Source of the DNA: a virus
Strand: one strand, 5' to 3'
IMG/VR virus record: IMGVR_UViG_3300032296_002122
Location: 1 to 40,101 of that record
Length of the DNA: 40,101 nt
Shown here: in pieces, positions 1 to 8,820 of the stretch
How the letters are laid out: each line of letters starts with the position of its first letter
Position numbering within the stretch: position 1 is the first letter of the stretch
Program-made: the position numbers and the translations under genes
Notes under the pieces: generated by a model
The model's database searches: none
What the model saw: only the letters and a program-made list of their open reading frames with translations
What the model was told of the DNA's origin: nothing

Positions 1-1
1 C

Positions 2-58
2 AAGGCACAGCTTCTGGCCAAGCGGTACAGAGAAAAAGGTGGCGGGTACAGGGATTAG
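2..58 (+). CDS. C-terminal end of an unknown protein (partial)
   Basis: Frame 2 is open from the window edge to a TAG at 56-58 and encodes a basic tail of 18 residues ending REKGGGYRD. The next gene begins 23 bases later with its own ribosome binding site, so this is probably the end of a gene truncated by the window edge. Too little is present to name a function. By position it precedes the holin-like genes and could be a lysis or virion gene, but this is a guess. Confidence 0.35.
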   Translation, partial: KAQLLAKRYREKGGGYRD

Positions 59-81
59 GTGGGCTATGAGGGGGGTTTGTC

Positions 82-243
82 ATGGAAATAGGTGCGGTAG
101 AGATCCTGATTAAGGCGTGGCCTATACTACTGGCCATCATCACCTTGATCATCGTTTTGGCAAAGCTCGATCTTCGTGTGGCGGTGATCGAAGAGAAGGT
201 TAAGACGCTGTTCGACCTCTTCAACAAAAAAGTCGAGAAATAA
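82..243 (+). CDS. Small single-pass membrane protein, holin-like
   Basis: This 53-residue protein has a short N-terminus, one hydrophobic segment at about residues 8-27 (IKAWPILLAIITLIIVLAK), and a charged, probably helical C-terminus (VIEEKVKTLFDLFNKKVEK). The start is supported by a purine-rich GAGGGGGG site about 6 bases upstream. Size and layout resemble small phage holins or XhlA-type membrane-anchored lysis proteins, and the next gene, 2 bases downstream, is also membranous. A lysis role is inferred from this pairing. No endolysin is visible in the window. Confidence 0.6.
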   Translation: MEIGAVEILIKAWPILLAIITLIIVLAKLDLRVAVIEEKVKTLFDLFNKKVEK

Positions 244-245
244 CC

Positions 246-659
246 ATGGATACCGGGACTGATTTGGAACTATTCAAGGCAAAAGTCCAGGCTGAACTCA
301 ATCGTCTGGAAGCCCAGTCGTCTGCCAAAGACGTGGCCGGTAAGGCCATCGGCAAGGATGGTCTTAAGTACATCACTGTGATCGTCGTGATCGGTGTCGC
401 GTCGAGCTTGGTGCTGGATTCGGAGAAGATCGCGGCGGTGATGGGACTGCTTGGCGCGTCGCTCACGGCCCTTATCTCCATGCTCAACGGCATTGCCGGA
501 GCCAGTGAGAAGGAAGAGAAGCCTGAATTTGCTGTCATTAAGGAGCTGATTGCGAAGCTCGACAAGCTTGATCGGAAGGAAATGCCGATGCGAGTGGATG
601 TCGAGGGCGATCACGTGGTCGTAACCAAGGGCGAGGACGTCGTAAAGGCCAGCCGATGA
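246..659 (+). CDS. Two-segment membrane protein, probable holin
   Basis: A 137-residue protein with a charged N-terminal helix (about 1-38), a hydrophobic segment at about 40-58 (YITVIVVIGVASSLVL), a second at about 63-86 rich in Gly, Ala and Leu, and a charged C-terminal region with a KELIAKLDKLDRKE helix. Two central membrane segments flanked by soluble ends fit a class II holin or another phage inner-membrane lysis protein. It starts 2 bases after the preceding membrane peptide and its end overlaps the next gene by 4 bases (ATGA), so the three are co-translated. The function is inferred from topology and position only. Confidence 0.55.
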   Translation: MDTGTDLELFKAKVQAELNRLEAQSSAKDVAGKAIGKDGLKYITVIVVIGVASSLVLDSEKIAAVMGLLGASLTALISMLNGIAGASEKEEKPEFAVIKELIAKLDKLDRKEMPMRVDVEGDHVVVTKGEDVVKASR

Positions 660-889
660 AATCCCCACAACAATCCCTGAAGAACTGGACCGCTCAGAAG
701 TGGAGGACGAAAAGTGGTAAACCGTCTAGCAAAACTGGTGAGCGATACCTTCCAGAAGCTGCGATCAAGAGTCTCAGCCCTCAAGAATACGCTCGTACAA
801 CGGCTGCAAAGCGCCGTGGCAAAGCTAAAGGGAAGCAATTCGTAAAGCAGCCGAAGGCGATTGCTCGCAAAACGGCGCAGTACAGGTGA
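656..889 (+). CDS. Small basic conserved phage protein (DUF5872-like)
   Basis: A 77-residue, strongly basic protein. The N-terminal half carries W-x-x-Q-K-W-R-T-K-S-G-K-P and E-R-Y-L-P-E-A-A-I-K, followed by SPQEYARTTAAKRRGKAKGK and a basic tail. From memory this pattern matches a small phage and marine-virus family annotated DUF5872, whose function is unknown. The basic, low-hydrophobicity composition would suit nucleic-acid binding or an internal virion role. The ATG overlaps the upstream stop in an ATGA junction, indicating translational coupling. Confidence 0.7.
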   Translation: MKSPQQSLKNWTAQKWRTKSGKPSSKTGERYLPEAAIKSLSPQEYARTTAAKRRGKAKGKQFVKQPKAIARKTAQYR

Positions 890-892
890 GTC

Positions 893-1330
893 ATGGCTAG
901 TGTGAAGAAGGATGCGATCGGGCAGGAGATCCGTAAGTCGTACGAGCGCGGCCAGAAAGGCTGCCCGGAGGCGACGATGGACATCCACATCAACCTCAAG
1001 AATCGCAACAACGCCATCAAGGAGTACGGCTACGGTCCTCTGAACCCGGAGGCCGAGTCGCGTGCGTTCTGGGACAAGAAGGCCGAGCTCTGGTCGACCA
1101 CGGTGCGGGAGGCCAAGAAGGCACGCTGCGGCAACTGCGCCGCGTTTATCCAGACCCCGAAAATGATTGCCTGTATCGAGAACGGGATTGAAGATCCGAG
1201 CGAGGAGCACGAGAACTACGCCCCGGATGTCGTTCAAGCGGCCAATCTCGGCTACTGCGAACTCTTTCACTTCAAGTGTGCTGGCGACCGGACCTGCGAT
1301 GCGTGGCTCGTGGGCGGTCCAATCAAGTAA
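893..1330 (+). CDS. Cysteine-rich conserved phage protein, probable metal binder
   Basis: A 145-residue protein. The N-terminal half is charged (DIHINLKNRNNAIKEYGYG). The C-terminal half has several cysteines in a recurring phage pattern: CGNCAAF at about 99-105, a Cys in MIACIE, then GYCELFHFKCAGDRTCDAW at about 121-139. This spacing suggests a zinc or iron-sulfur site. I recognise the pattern from many marine phage genomes but know no function. The GGTGAG motif 4 bases before the ATG is an acceptable ribosome binding site. The gene sits between the small early-structural genes and the first large virion gene. Confidence 0.7.
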   Translation: MASVKKDAIGQEIRKSYERGQKGCPEATMDIHINLKNRNNAIKEYGYGPLNPEAESRAFWDKKAELWSTTVREAKKARCGNCAAFIQTPKMIACIENGIEDPSEEHENYAPDVVQAANLGYCELFHFKCAGDRTCDAWLVGGPIK

Positions 1331-1339
1331 TATGCGGCC

Positions 1340-3193
1340 ATGGCATACTTCAGACTGTTTCTCAAGCCGGGTGTAGACAAGCAGAACACCGAGTACGGCG
1401 CAGAAGGCGGCTGGATCGACTCCGATTACATCCGTTTTAGGTACGGCTTGCCCGAAAAGATGGGCGGCTGGACGCAGTTTGGCGACACGGCCACTTATTT
1501 CGTAGGCCTCCCAAGCGAAATCTTCGCTTGGAACTCCCTAAACGGGTCGCCATACCTCGTCGTGGGGACGAGCAAGAAGGTCTATGCCTATCACGGTGGT
1601 ACTTGGGCGGATATTACCCCCATCCGAGCCACCCAGACCGGCGTCACGTTTGATACTGTCGACGATTCAACGCTCGTAACCGTGAACGACACCGCCCATG
1701 GGTGCATTGACGGGGATTTCGTGACGTTTACGAACGTCACTGGCGACCCAGGCGGCATTCCCAACGCGGATTTGGACAACGAGTTTGAGGTCATCTCGGT
1801 CCTAAACGCCAACGAGTACACCATCCAGTCGCCAACGGCGGCCACCTCAACAGCGACGGCTGCCGGAACGGCGGATGCGGAGTACCAGATCAACGTAGGC
1901 TCGACGACGAGCTATTTTGACTTTGGCTGGGGCGTCGGCCCGTGGGGCGCGGAGACTTGGGGTACTCCACGAACCAGTGGATCGGGTGTCGCGCTCTTCT
2001 CCCGTGTCTGGCAGTTCGATACGTTTGGCGAAAAGCTCATTCTTCAGATGATCGACGGTGCGATCTACGAGTGGGATCCTGATCCGGCGCTCGCGACCCG
2101 CGCTGCTGCTATTTCTGGAGCGCCGACCAAGAGCCAGTACGCTTTGGTGTCCACGCCAGATCGGCATTTGATCTGTTTTGGTACGGAATCGACGATTGGA
2201 TCACCTGCGACACAGGATCCGATGTATGTGCGCTTTTCAAACCAAGAGGACATCAACACATTTGAGGCTTCTGCCACGAACACGGCCGGTGGACAACGGC
2301 TCACGGACGGAAACAAGATCGTATCGGCCTTGCGCTCGCGCGGACAGATTTTGATCTGGACGGATACGGCGCTGCATAGCATGCAGTACGTCGGTCCCCC
2401 GTATACGTTTGGTTTCCAGCAGCTTGGAGCCAACTGCGGCCTGATCGGACCTCATGCGTCGGCGGATGTGAACGGTGTGGCCTACTGGATGGGCAAAGAC
2501 GCCTTCTACGTGTTCGACGGTACGGTCAAAAAGCTCGCCTGCTCCGTGCAGGACTACGTGTTTGACAACATCAACCTCGTGCAGCTCGAAAAGACGCATG
2601 TGGGCATCAACACGCAGTTCAACGAGGTTACTTGGTGGTATTGCACGACAGACAGCGATGAAATCAACCGCTTCGTCACGCTTAATTACTTAGAAAACGT
2701 CTGGTCCGTGGGCACTATGCCTCGAACCGCGTGGCTGGACGTCGGTACGTTCGATAAGCCGCTTGCGACTACCTACGATCCGGCCGGCATGGAGGCGACC
2801 ATTACGCCGATCTATGGTTTGACGGCTGGACGTTCGCGAATCTACAACCAAGAAGACGGGAAGAACGGCGATGGTGCGCCGATCACGTCTTACGTTAAGT
2901 CGGGCTACTTTGACATCGGCGACGGCGATCAAATGCTGTACATGCGTCGATTTATCCCGGACTTCAAGAATCAGGAGGGCAATCTGATTGTTCATTTGCT
3001 CCTCCGACCCTACCCGCAGTCCTCTGCGGTTCCGAGCTCATTGGATCCTTACGTGATCACTCCTACGACGGATAAAGTCGACACTCGGGCGAGAGGCCGC
3101 CAGATCAGTCTGCGGATTGAAAGTACGGATATCGACACGAATTGGCGCTTCGGCACGATGCGTGTAGATATCCAGCCGGACGGCTTGCGATGA
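1340..3193 (+). CDS. Large virion structural protein, probable tail or neck component
   Basis: A 617-residue protein rich in beta-strand-like stretches and aromatic residues. The start (MAYFRLFLKPGVDKQNTEYG) followed by GGWIDSDYIRFRYGLPEKMG resembles a virion protein widespread in marine phages. Repeated patches such as YLVVGTSKKVYAYHGGTW, DRHLICFGTES and VAYWMGKDAFYVFDG look like blades of a beta-propeller, recalling DNA-stabilisation or tail-nozzle proteins such as P22 gp10; this comparison is from fold appearance, not a search. No enzymatic motif is visible. Its stop overlaps the next start by 4 bases (ATGA). Confidence 0.65.
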   Translation: MAYFRLFLKPGVDKQNTEYGAEGGWIDSDYIRFRYGLPEKMGGWTQFGDTATYFVGLPSEIFAWNSLNGSPYLVVGTSKKVYAYHGGTWADITPIRATQTGVTFDTVDDSTLVTVNDTAHGCIDGDFVTFTNVTGDPGGIPNADLDNEFEVISVLNANEYTIQSPTAATSTATAAGTADAEYQINVGSTTSYFDFGWGVGPWGAETWGTPRTSGSGVALFSRVWQFDTFGEKLILQMIDGAIYEWDPDPALATRAAAISGAPTKSQYALVSTPDRHLICFGTESTIGSPATQDPMYVRFSNQEDINTFEASATNTAGGQRLTDGNKIVSALRSRGQILIWTDTALHSMQYVGPPYTFGFQQLGANCGLIGPHASADVNGVAYWMGKDAFYVFDGTVKKLACSVQDYVFDNINLVQLEKTHVGINTQFNEVTWWYCTTDSDEINRFVTLNYLENVWSVGTMPRTAWLDVGTFDKPLATTYDPAGMEATITPIYGLTAGRSRIYNQEDGKNGDGAPITSYVKSGYFDIGDGDQMLYMRRFIPDFKNQEGNLIVHLLLRPYPQSSAVPSSLDPYVITPTTDKVDTRARGRQISLRIESTDIDTNWRFGTMRVDIQPDGLR

Positions 3194-4599
3194 GCAAGAT
3201 CAGTAACGTCCGTCTTCCTAACGCAGCAACTACTGGCTATAGCGCAGAGCAGTTCAACCAGCTCGTGCGATCGCTCGAGCAGGTCATTTTTCAGCTCAAC
3301 AACACCTATTCCCCAGCAGTGACTGAGGACAAAGATTCGGCCTATGCGTGGTATGGGGATGGTGGAGGATTTATAGACATGAACGGAACTCCGGTGCCGA
3401 TTTCCATCGGTGGGACAAACACAGATGCTTTCGGTCGTTTGCGTGTCAGTCAGCCATACACGTTGTTTGACAGCCAAAACCGCTATGCGGCCGACAACCA
3501 GTTTGATGTTTCTCTCACAGGTACTGGCACTACGTCGTTTTTGTCAAACGAAGCTGCTGTAAAGATGGAGGTTACGGGGGCTGGCGTAGGCTCCGTGATC
3601 CGTCAGTCGTACCGCTCGTTCCCGTATCAGCCTGGTAAGGGTCTTTTGGTCCTTGCGACGTTCGTTATGGATAGCAGCACGAGCGCCAATCTCACGCAGC
3701 AGGTGGGGTACTACAACGCAAGTAACGGAGTGTTCTTCAAAAAGAACGGCTCTACGCTTTCCTTTGTTATGCGCTCTTCCACCTCGGGCTCGCCTTCCGA
3801 CGCTCGGTTTGCGAATCAGGCCAACTGGAATGGAGACAAGCTCAACGGCACTGGCGCAAGTGGCCTAACCCTAGACCTGACCAAACCGCAGATTCTGTGG
3901 ATGGACTTTGAGTGGCTGGGCGTAGGCTCCGTGCGCTGCGGATTCATCATCAACGGCCAGTACATCGTTTGCCATACATTTGACACAGCGAACGTCTACG
4001 GCAGTTCGGTATACATGACCACCGCCACGCTACCTGTCCGCTATGAGATCTCGTCAGCTACCTCTGCGGTGGCGGCGAGCATGAAGTCGATATGCTGCTC
4101 TGTCGTATCCGAAGGCGGCTTTGAGCAGACATCGATCGATCACGTGGCGCGTCGCACCACAGTGCTGGGCACGATCGGCAGCACGTTCTTGCCGCTAGTA
4201 TCGATTAGACTGGCCTCTGCTGCACTCGGGGCTGTCGTACTGCCCAATAGGGTTCAGGTACTGCCTACGACGAGCCAGAACTACGAGGTGGCACTCATCA
4301 AAAACCCGACGTTGACCGCAGCGTCTTGGTCGGCCGTCTCTACTGACGCCAATGTTGAATTCGATGTCGCAGCCACGGCAACGACGGGTGGTTCGATAGT
4401 GCAAACCGACTACGTGACCGCTTCGGGCTCATCTGGCGTGTCAAACACGGCATTTCCGGCGGCGTATAACTTTGATTTACAACTAGGCGCGACCATTGCG
4501 GGTGTTAGCGACATCTATACGGTAGCGATTCGTACGGTGTCCGGTGCCACGACGGGCGATGCGGTCGGTTCGTTGTCCTTTTACGACCTGACACAGTAG
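3190..4599 (+). CDS. Virion structural protein, probable tail fibre or appendage
   Basis: A 469-residue protein. I start it at ATG 3190, which overlaps the upstream stop (ATGA), rather than at an in-frame ATG at 3142 inside the previous gene. The segment GGTNTDAFGRLRVSQPYTLFD (about 90-110) is a recurrent motif in phage structural proteins, often just before a jelly-roll or fibre domain. The rest is Ser, Thr and Gly rich with alternating hydrophobic strands and no catalytic motif. A host-facing appendage or collar protein fits, but the assignment is by composition, motif memory and position among virion genes. Confidence 0.6.
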   Translation: MSKISNVRLPNAATTGYSAEQFNQLVRSLEQVIFQLNNTYSPAVTEDKDSAYAWYGDGGGFIDMNGTPVPISIGGTNTDAFGRLRVSQPYTLFDSQNRYAADNQFDVSLTGTGTTSFLSNEAAVKMEVTGAGVGSVIRQSYRSFPYQPGKGLLVLATFVMDSSTSANLTQQVGYYNASNGVFFKKNGSTLSFVMRSSTSGSPSDARFANQANWNGDKLNGTGASGLTLDLTKPQILWMDFEWLGVGSVRCGFIINGQYIVCHTFDTANVYGSSVYMTTATLPVRYEISSATSAVAASMKSICCSVVSEGGFEQTSIDHVARRTTVLGTIGSTFLPLVSIRLASAALGAVVLPNRVQVLPTTSQNYEVALIKNPTLTAASWSAVSTDANVEFDVAATATTGGSIVQTDYVTASGSSGVSNTAFPAAYNFDLQLGATIAGVSDIYTVAIRTVSGATTGDAVGSLSFYDLTQ

Positions 4600-4608
4600 A
4601 GATAAGCC

Positions 4609-4935
4609 ATGGCCAACAAATACTTCAGAAAAGCCAGCATCCCAACTGCCGCAACGCCGACAACGCTGTACACCGTCCCCACAGCTAACGCTGCGATCGT
4701 TCGTTCGCTGCGCGTCACCAACGCCGGGACGGGGGTGGCCGCAATCACGGTGACTCACATTGGGACTGGCACGACCTATTACCTACAGAAGTCTCGATCG
4801 CTCTCAGTAAACGGCACGTTTGACGTGTTTAACGGCATACCTTGTACCCTGGAGGCAGGGGACTCGCTCCAAATCGAATCGAGCATTGCGACGGTTCATT
4901 TTTACCTGTCTTACCTAGAGATCGACCGTCTATGA
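4609..4935 (+). CDS. Small beta-rich structural protein
   Basis: A 108-residue protein (MANKYFRKASIPTAATPTTL) composed of short strands separated by Gly, Thr and Asn turns, ending in YLSYLEIDRL. It resembles small decoration or tail-accessory proteins that follow the fibre-like gene in marine phages. The start lies 9 bases after the previous stop with a modest site (GAGATAAGCC) in between. It is the last gene before a 108-base gap that contains a TTGACA box. No cysteines, membrane segment or enzyme motif is present. Confidence 0.6.
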   Translation: MANKYFRKASIPTAATPTTLYTVPTANAAIVRSLRVTNAGTGVAAITVTHIGTGTTYYLQKSRSLSVNGTFDVFNGIPCTLEAGDSLQIESSIATVHFYLSYLEIDRL

Positions 4936-4948
4936 CAATTGGACAACG

Positions 4949-5017
4949 GTTGACAACTTGGCCCATAATCCGAACTATCTTCGCGTCCTTTCCCGGCGCG
5001 CGACCCCTTGTTGGGTC
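4949..5017 (+). promoter_or_regulatory. TTGACA-containing gap upstream of the large virion genes
   Basis: The gap 4936-5043 has a perfect TTGACA at 4950-4955 within GTTGACAACTTG. A weak -10 candidate, AACTAT, lies 17 bases on (4973-4978). A small hairpin follows (GACCC at 5002-5006 with GGGTC at 5013-5017). The TTGACAACTTG core resembles sites at 32261 and 38011. It may be an internal promoter or protein-binding site for the virion operon; the -10 match is poor. Confidence 0.3.
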
Positions 5018-5043
5018 TTTGGCACAAACTGGAAAGGACACCT

Positions 5044-7047
5044 ATGGAAGATGAAGGCATCATGAGCCTCCCTGCGGGGCAGGACATGCAAAACCAAGCT
5101 CCTCCCCAGCAGCCTGTTTACGTCTCCAGCGCGGATTCGTACGATGCCGCGCTTTCTGCATTGGGGCTAACGCAAAACGGTCCCGGTCAGGTTGCCGAAG
5201 TTAAAAAGGCTGTCCAAGAGGCCCTAGGCGATCTTGACTTAAGCGCCACTGAGGTTGCTGCACTACTCGATGTCCTCGAGTACATGTCGCAGAACCCACA
5301 GGAGTACCCGCAGCTCCGTCAGCGCCTGATCGATTCAGGCATGATGGATGCGGACGATCTTCCTGAAGCCTACGACCCTGAATATCTCGGCATGGCGATC
5401 ATGGTGCTCAACGAGTACCGTGACATGCGTTCGGCTGGCGCTCAAGCGCCCATGCAGATGGCACCGGAGGTCGAGAACCTCGGACCAATGCCCATGGCCG
5501 AAGGCGGATTGGCCGATGTAGCCAAGTATCTCTCCTCGCAGGGTCGCAATGGCGACACGATGCTGGCGCACATCACGCCGGCCGAGGCTCGTTTGCTCAA
5601 GGCGATGGGCGGATCGGGCACGATCAACCCCCGCACCGGCCTTCCTGAGTTCTTCCTGAAGAACCTCTTCAAGAAGGTCAAAAAGGCGGTCAAGAGTCTC
5701 CTCAAGAACCCGATCGTACGTGTCGTCGCGACCGTTGCATTGGCCACGGTCCTCGGACCAGCCGGCGTTGGCGTGATGTCCTCTGCGGCAGCCGCCGCGA
5801 CGGCCTCGGCAGCAACCACACTGGGTGCCGGAGGTAATGTTAAGGACGCACTGATCTCAGCCGCGACCTCGTACTTTGGCGCTGGCGGTAAAATCGGGGG
5901 TTTTAATCCCGTTGAGAGCGTAGCGAAGTTCGCGAGCAAGATTCCTGGCGTCACCGAAGGCGGCAAGATTGCGCAGGGAATTGGCGCAGGTGTAACAAGC
6001 GCGGCTCTTGGTAAGGCTGCCGGCATGAGTACCGAGGACGCTCTTCGCATGGGCCTCCAGCAGGGCGTCATGACTGGCTTGACGTATAAGCCGGAGCAGA
6101 CCCCTGTTGAAAGCGCCACGGGCCAGGAAACAACTCAGACTACTCCTAGCCAACAGGCTCCCGTCCAACGCGGTATCGGCGAACTGCCTCCGAGTGACTT
6201 TGTTGCAGCCCCAGAACAGGTCGGCACGACCGCTCCGGGAGCGATTGGCACTGCGGCCTCGGGTGAGGTGGCCGGCAAGAGCTTCCTTGATCGCCTGAAC
6301 CCGTTCAGCAAGCTCCCTGATGACTATCCGGTGGATGCGGCTACAGGTGCGCCTGTCAATCCTGCCCGAACATTCACGGGTCGCTTGAACGAATTTGCCA
6401 ACATGCCTTCGTTTCAGACGTTCAAGGACGCGTTCCTCGTCAATCCGTACGCCAAAACAGAACTGGGTAAGTTTGTCCCGGCTGCGCTTACCACAGTCGG
6501 CATCGGCGCGTTGACGGGTGGATTTAAGACAGAGCCTGTGAACGAGAACCCGCTCTTTAACCGTAACTACGGCGGAGCGCAGTTCATTCGCGATAATCCG
6601 CAGCTCTTTGGAGGCACACTGGGCCGTATCGAGGGCATGCCGCAGCCGTACGATCCGTTCGTACGTACAATGTCCCCGAGCATGCCGCCCGGATTCCAGC
6701 CGCCTGTGGTGATCCCGCGTGGAGCGACGTTACAGCCCGGTGGAGTGGTTCAGCCGTATAACATCGCTGGCCTTTATGGCGTTCCGGAGCTTGCTGGTCC
6801 GGTGCAGCAGCCGGTTTATCTCAACAAGGGCGGTGCGCCAAAACCGACGCATTTCCCCCGTAAAACAGGCCCGATTAACGGTCCTGGCACGGGCACTTCT
6901 GACTCCATTCCGGCGATGCTGTCGGATGGAGAGTTTGTATTTACGGCCAAGGCCGTTCGCAATGCCGGAGGCGGAAGCCGCCGCAAGGGCGCAAGACGCA
7001 TGTACGCCTTGATGAAAAAGCTCGAAGGCGGACCGGTGCAGGGGTAA
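5044..7047 (+). CDS. Virion protein with Gly/Ala membrane-like segment and conserved C-terminal motif
   Basis: A 667-residue protein. I choose ATG 5044 because GGAAAGGA lies about 5 bases upstream; a GTG-type start at 5008 lacks a site. Residues about 1-160 are acidic and helical, including LSATEVAALLDVLEYMSQNP. A Gly/Ala-rich stretch of about 60 residues follows KKAVKSLLKNPIVRVVATVA and could be membrane-active. The C-terminus carries GPGTGTSDSIPAMLSDGEFV then FTAKAVRNAGGGSRRKGARR, a module I recall at the ends of many phage virion proteins. An ejection or internal-core role is plausible but unproven. Confidence 0.6.
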   Translation: MEDEGIMSLPAGQDMQNQAPPQQPVYVSSADSYDAALSALGLTQNGPGQVAEVKKAVQEALGDLDLSATEVAALLDVLEYMSQNPQEYPQLRQRLIDSGMMDADDLPEAYDPEYLGMAIMVLNEYRDMRSAGAQAPMQMAPEVENLGPMPMAEGGLADVAKYLSSQGRNGDTMLAHITPAEARLLKAMGGSGTINPRTGLPEFFLKNLFKKVKKAVKSLLKNPIVRVVATVALATVLGPAGVGVMSSAAAAATASAATTLGAGGNVKDALISAATSYFGAGGKIGGFNPVESVAKFASKIPGVTEGGKIAQGIGAGVTSAALGKAAGMSTEDALRMGLQQGVMTGLTYKPEQTPVESATGQETTQTTPSQQAPVQRGIGELPPSDFVAAPEQVGTTAPGAIGTAASGEVAGKSFLDRLNPFSKLPDDYPVDAATGAPVNPARTFTGRLNEFANMPSFQTFKDAFLVNPYAKTELGKFVPAALTTVGIGALTGGFKTEPVNENPLFNRNYGGAQFIRDNPQLFGGTLGRIEGMPQPYDPFVRTMSPSMPPGFQPPVVIPRGATLQPGGVVQPYNIAGLYGVPELAGPVQQPVYLNKGGAPKPTHFPRKTGPINGPGTGTSDSIPAMLSDGEFVFTAKAVRNAGGGSRRKGARRMYALMKKLEGGPVQG

Positions 7048-7053
7048 CGATCC

Positions 7054-8811
7054 ATGGCAGAAACTCAAGTCACTCAACAAATCGTCTCCGAATCACCGGA
7101 GGTTGAAGCCTATAAGCTAAACCTCTTGCAGCAGGCTCGTGATCTGGCGTTTAACGTCAAACGAGACGCTGCTGGCAATGTTATCGGCACGACCACTCCG
7201 CTCTCGCAGCAGCTTCCGGGCTACCAAGTAGCTGGCTTCTCGCCGGCTCAGTTAGCCGCGATGGGCGCAGCGGAGCAGCTTGGCGTTGGCTCTTACTCTC
7301 CGTATATACAGGCCGCGAATGCTGGTGTTGGCTCGGGCATGGCCACTACGGCCGAGGCCGCCGACATACTTCGTGGTGCGGATGTTCGTAACCAATTCTT
7401 TGATGCCCAGCAGGCCATGCGCAATGCCGCACTGGCAGGCACAGGCATTACCTCTGGCGTCGGCCAGCTTGGCGTTGGCCTTGGCTATCTCGACGAAGCG
7501 GCTCGCCGTGCGGCGATGTCGGACGTCTCAGGCCGTCTTGGCGGTGCGTATCAAGACGTAGAGACGGGCCTCGGCGCGTTGGCCACGGCCCAGAACATGG
7601 CGGCGCTGTCTTCGCAGGCCGATCTGACGCCAGCCACGGCTGCGATCGGACAGGGCTTTGCTGGTTTGACCGGTGCGCAACAGCTTGCGCTCGGCACCGC
7701 CGGTGCTGATTTCGCGGGTTCTCAAGCCCTCCTTGGCGCAGGAATTGGCGGCTTCCGTCCGGGACGAGAAACCGCTGCCTTCATGAACCCGTATCAGCAG
7801 TCGGTGATCGACGAAGCGATGCGGCAGATCAACCGTCAGGGTCAGATCGCGCAGCAGGGCCTTGCTGCGCAGGCCGTTCGCTCTGGCGCGTTTGGTGGCG
7901 AGCGCGAAGGCGTGCAGCGCGCTGAACTCGAGCGCGGCTTGATGGAGCAGAAGGCCAACACGATCGCCAGTCTTTTGAATCAGGGCTATAACCAAGCTCA
8001 AGCCAATGCGATGGCGTCCTTTGAGCAGCAGCAACAGCGTCGTATGCAGGCCGGCCAAACCGTTGGCCAGCAGGCAGCGCAACAGGCGCAGCTCGGACAG
8101 GCCGCCGCAGGTCTCTTTGGCAATCTTGCGCAGAATCAAATCGCCGCAGGACAAGGCCTCGGTCAGTTAGGCGTGCAGCAAGCACAACTTGGCCAATCGG
8201 CAGCGGGAATCTATCAGCAGGCTGCTCAAAACTACGGCAACCTCGCTGCGCAAACCGGTGCATTGGCGGGTCAAGAAGCCAACGTACAGCAAAATATTGC
8301 CAACCTCTTAGCATCACAGGCCGCACAGCGTGGCCAGGTGGCGCAAACGGCCGCAGGCATCTACGGCCAACAGGCCGGCACATTCCAAAACCTCGGACAG
8401 GGCATTGGCGCTCTCGCCGGCCAGCAGTTCGGCATTGGTCAAAATATTGCCCAAGGCCTTGGCGCGTTGGGCGGTCAGCTTGGCCAACTTGGCGTACAAC
8501 AGGCGGCTTTGGGTCAGACGGCACAGGCCATGAACCAAGGCGACATCAACTTCCTCTACAACGTGGGCCAGTCACAACAAGCACTGGCACAGCAGGGTCT
8601 CGATGCGCAGCGTGCAACGCAGCTTCAGCAGATCTATGCTCCGTACCAACAGATTGGCTTCCTCTCCGACATCTATCGCGGCGCACCGTCGACGCAGATG
8701 TCGACGCAGGTTTCCAGCGTTCCATCAGCAAGCCCGTTCCAACAGGCCGTAGGCATTGGACTTGGCGCAGTAGGCACCTTGGCGGGTGCCAAGAAAGCCG
8801 GACTTTTCTAA
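7054..8811 (+). CDS. Gln/Ala/Gly-rich repetitive virion protein
   Basis: A 585-residue protein dominated by Gln, Ala and Gly. After an N-terminal helical region, a conserved block at about 225-300 contains FMNPYQQSVIDEAMRQINRQ and AVRSGAFGGEREGVQRAELE, typical of phage structural proteins. From about 320 to 500 it is built of imperfect repeats of the type AGIYxQxAxxxxNLAxQxGAL and LGQLGVQQAxLGQ, probably long amphipathic helices. Such composition fits an internal virion or fibrous tail component. The ATG follows GGGGTAACGATCC, a usable site, 7 bases after the previous stop. Confidence 0.65.
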   Translation: MAETQVTQQIVSESPEVEAYKLNLLQQARDLAFNVKRDAAGNVIGTTTPLSQQLPGYQVAGFSPAQLAAMGAAEQLGVGSYSPYIQAANAGVGSGMATTAEAADILRGADVRNQFFDAQQAMRNAALAGTGITSGVGQLGVGLGYLDEAARRAAMSDVSGRLGGAYQDVETGLGALATAQNMAALSSQADLTPATAAIGQGFAGLTGAQQLALGTAGADFAGSQALLGAGIGGFRPGRETAAFMNPYQQSVIDEAMRQINRQGQIAQQGLAAQAVRSGAFGGEREGVQRAELERGLMEQKANTIASLLNQGYNQAQANAMASFEQQQQRRMQAGQTVGQQAAQQAQLGQAAAGLFGNLAQNQIAAGQGLGQLGVQQAQLGQSAAGIYQQAAQNYGNLAAQTGALAGQEANVQQNIANLLASQAAQRGQVAQTAAGIYGQQAGTFQNLGQGIGALAGQQFGIGQNIAQGLGALGGQLGQLGVQQAALGQTAQAMNQGDINFLYNVGQSQQALAQQGLDAQRATQLQQIYAPYQQIGFLSDIYRGAPSTQMSTQVSSVPSASPFQQAVGIGLGAVGTLAGAKKAGLF

Positions 8812-8820
8812 GGGGTCGAT

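Noticed and set aside
611-1270. 219-codon open frame on the minus strand
   Set aside because: It lies opposite two well-supported plus-strand genes with good starts and familiar phage motifs, and shows no motif of its own.
3142-3189. Upstream ATG for the 469-residue virion protein
   Set aside because: It lies inside the previous gene without a ribosome binding site; the ATGA overlap at 3190 is the better start.
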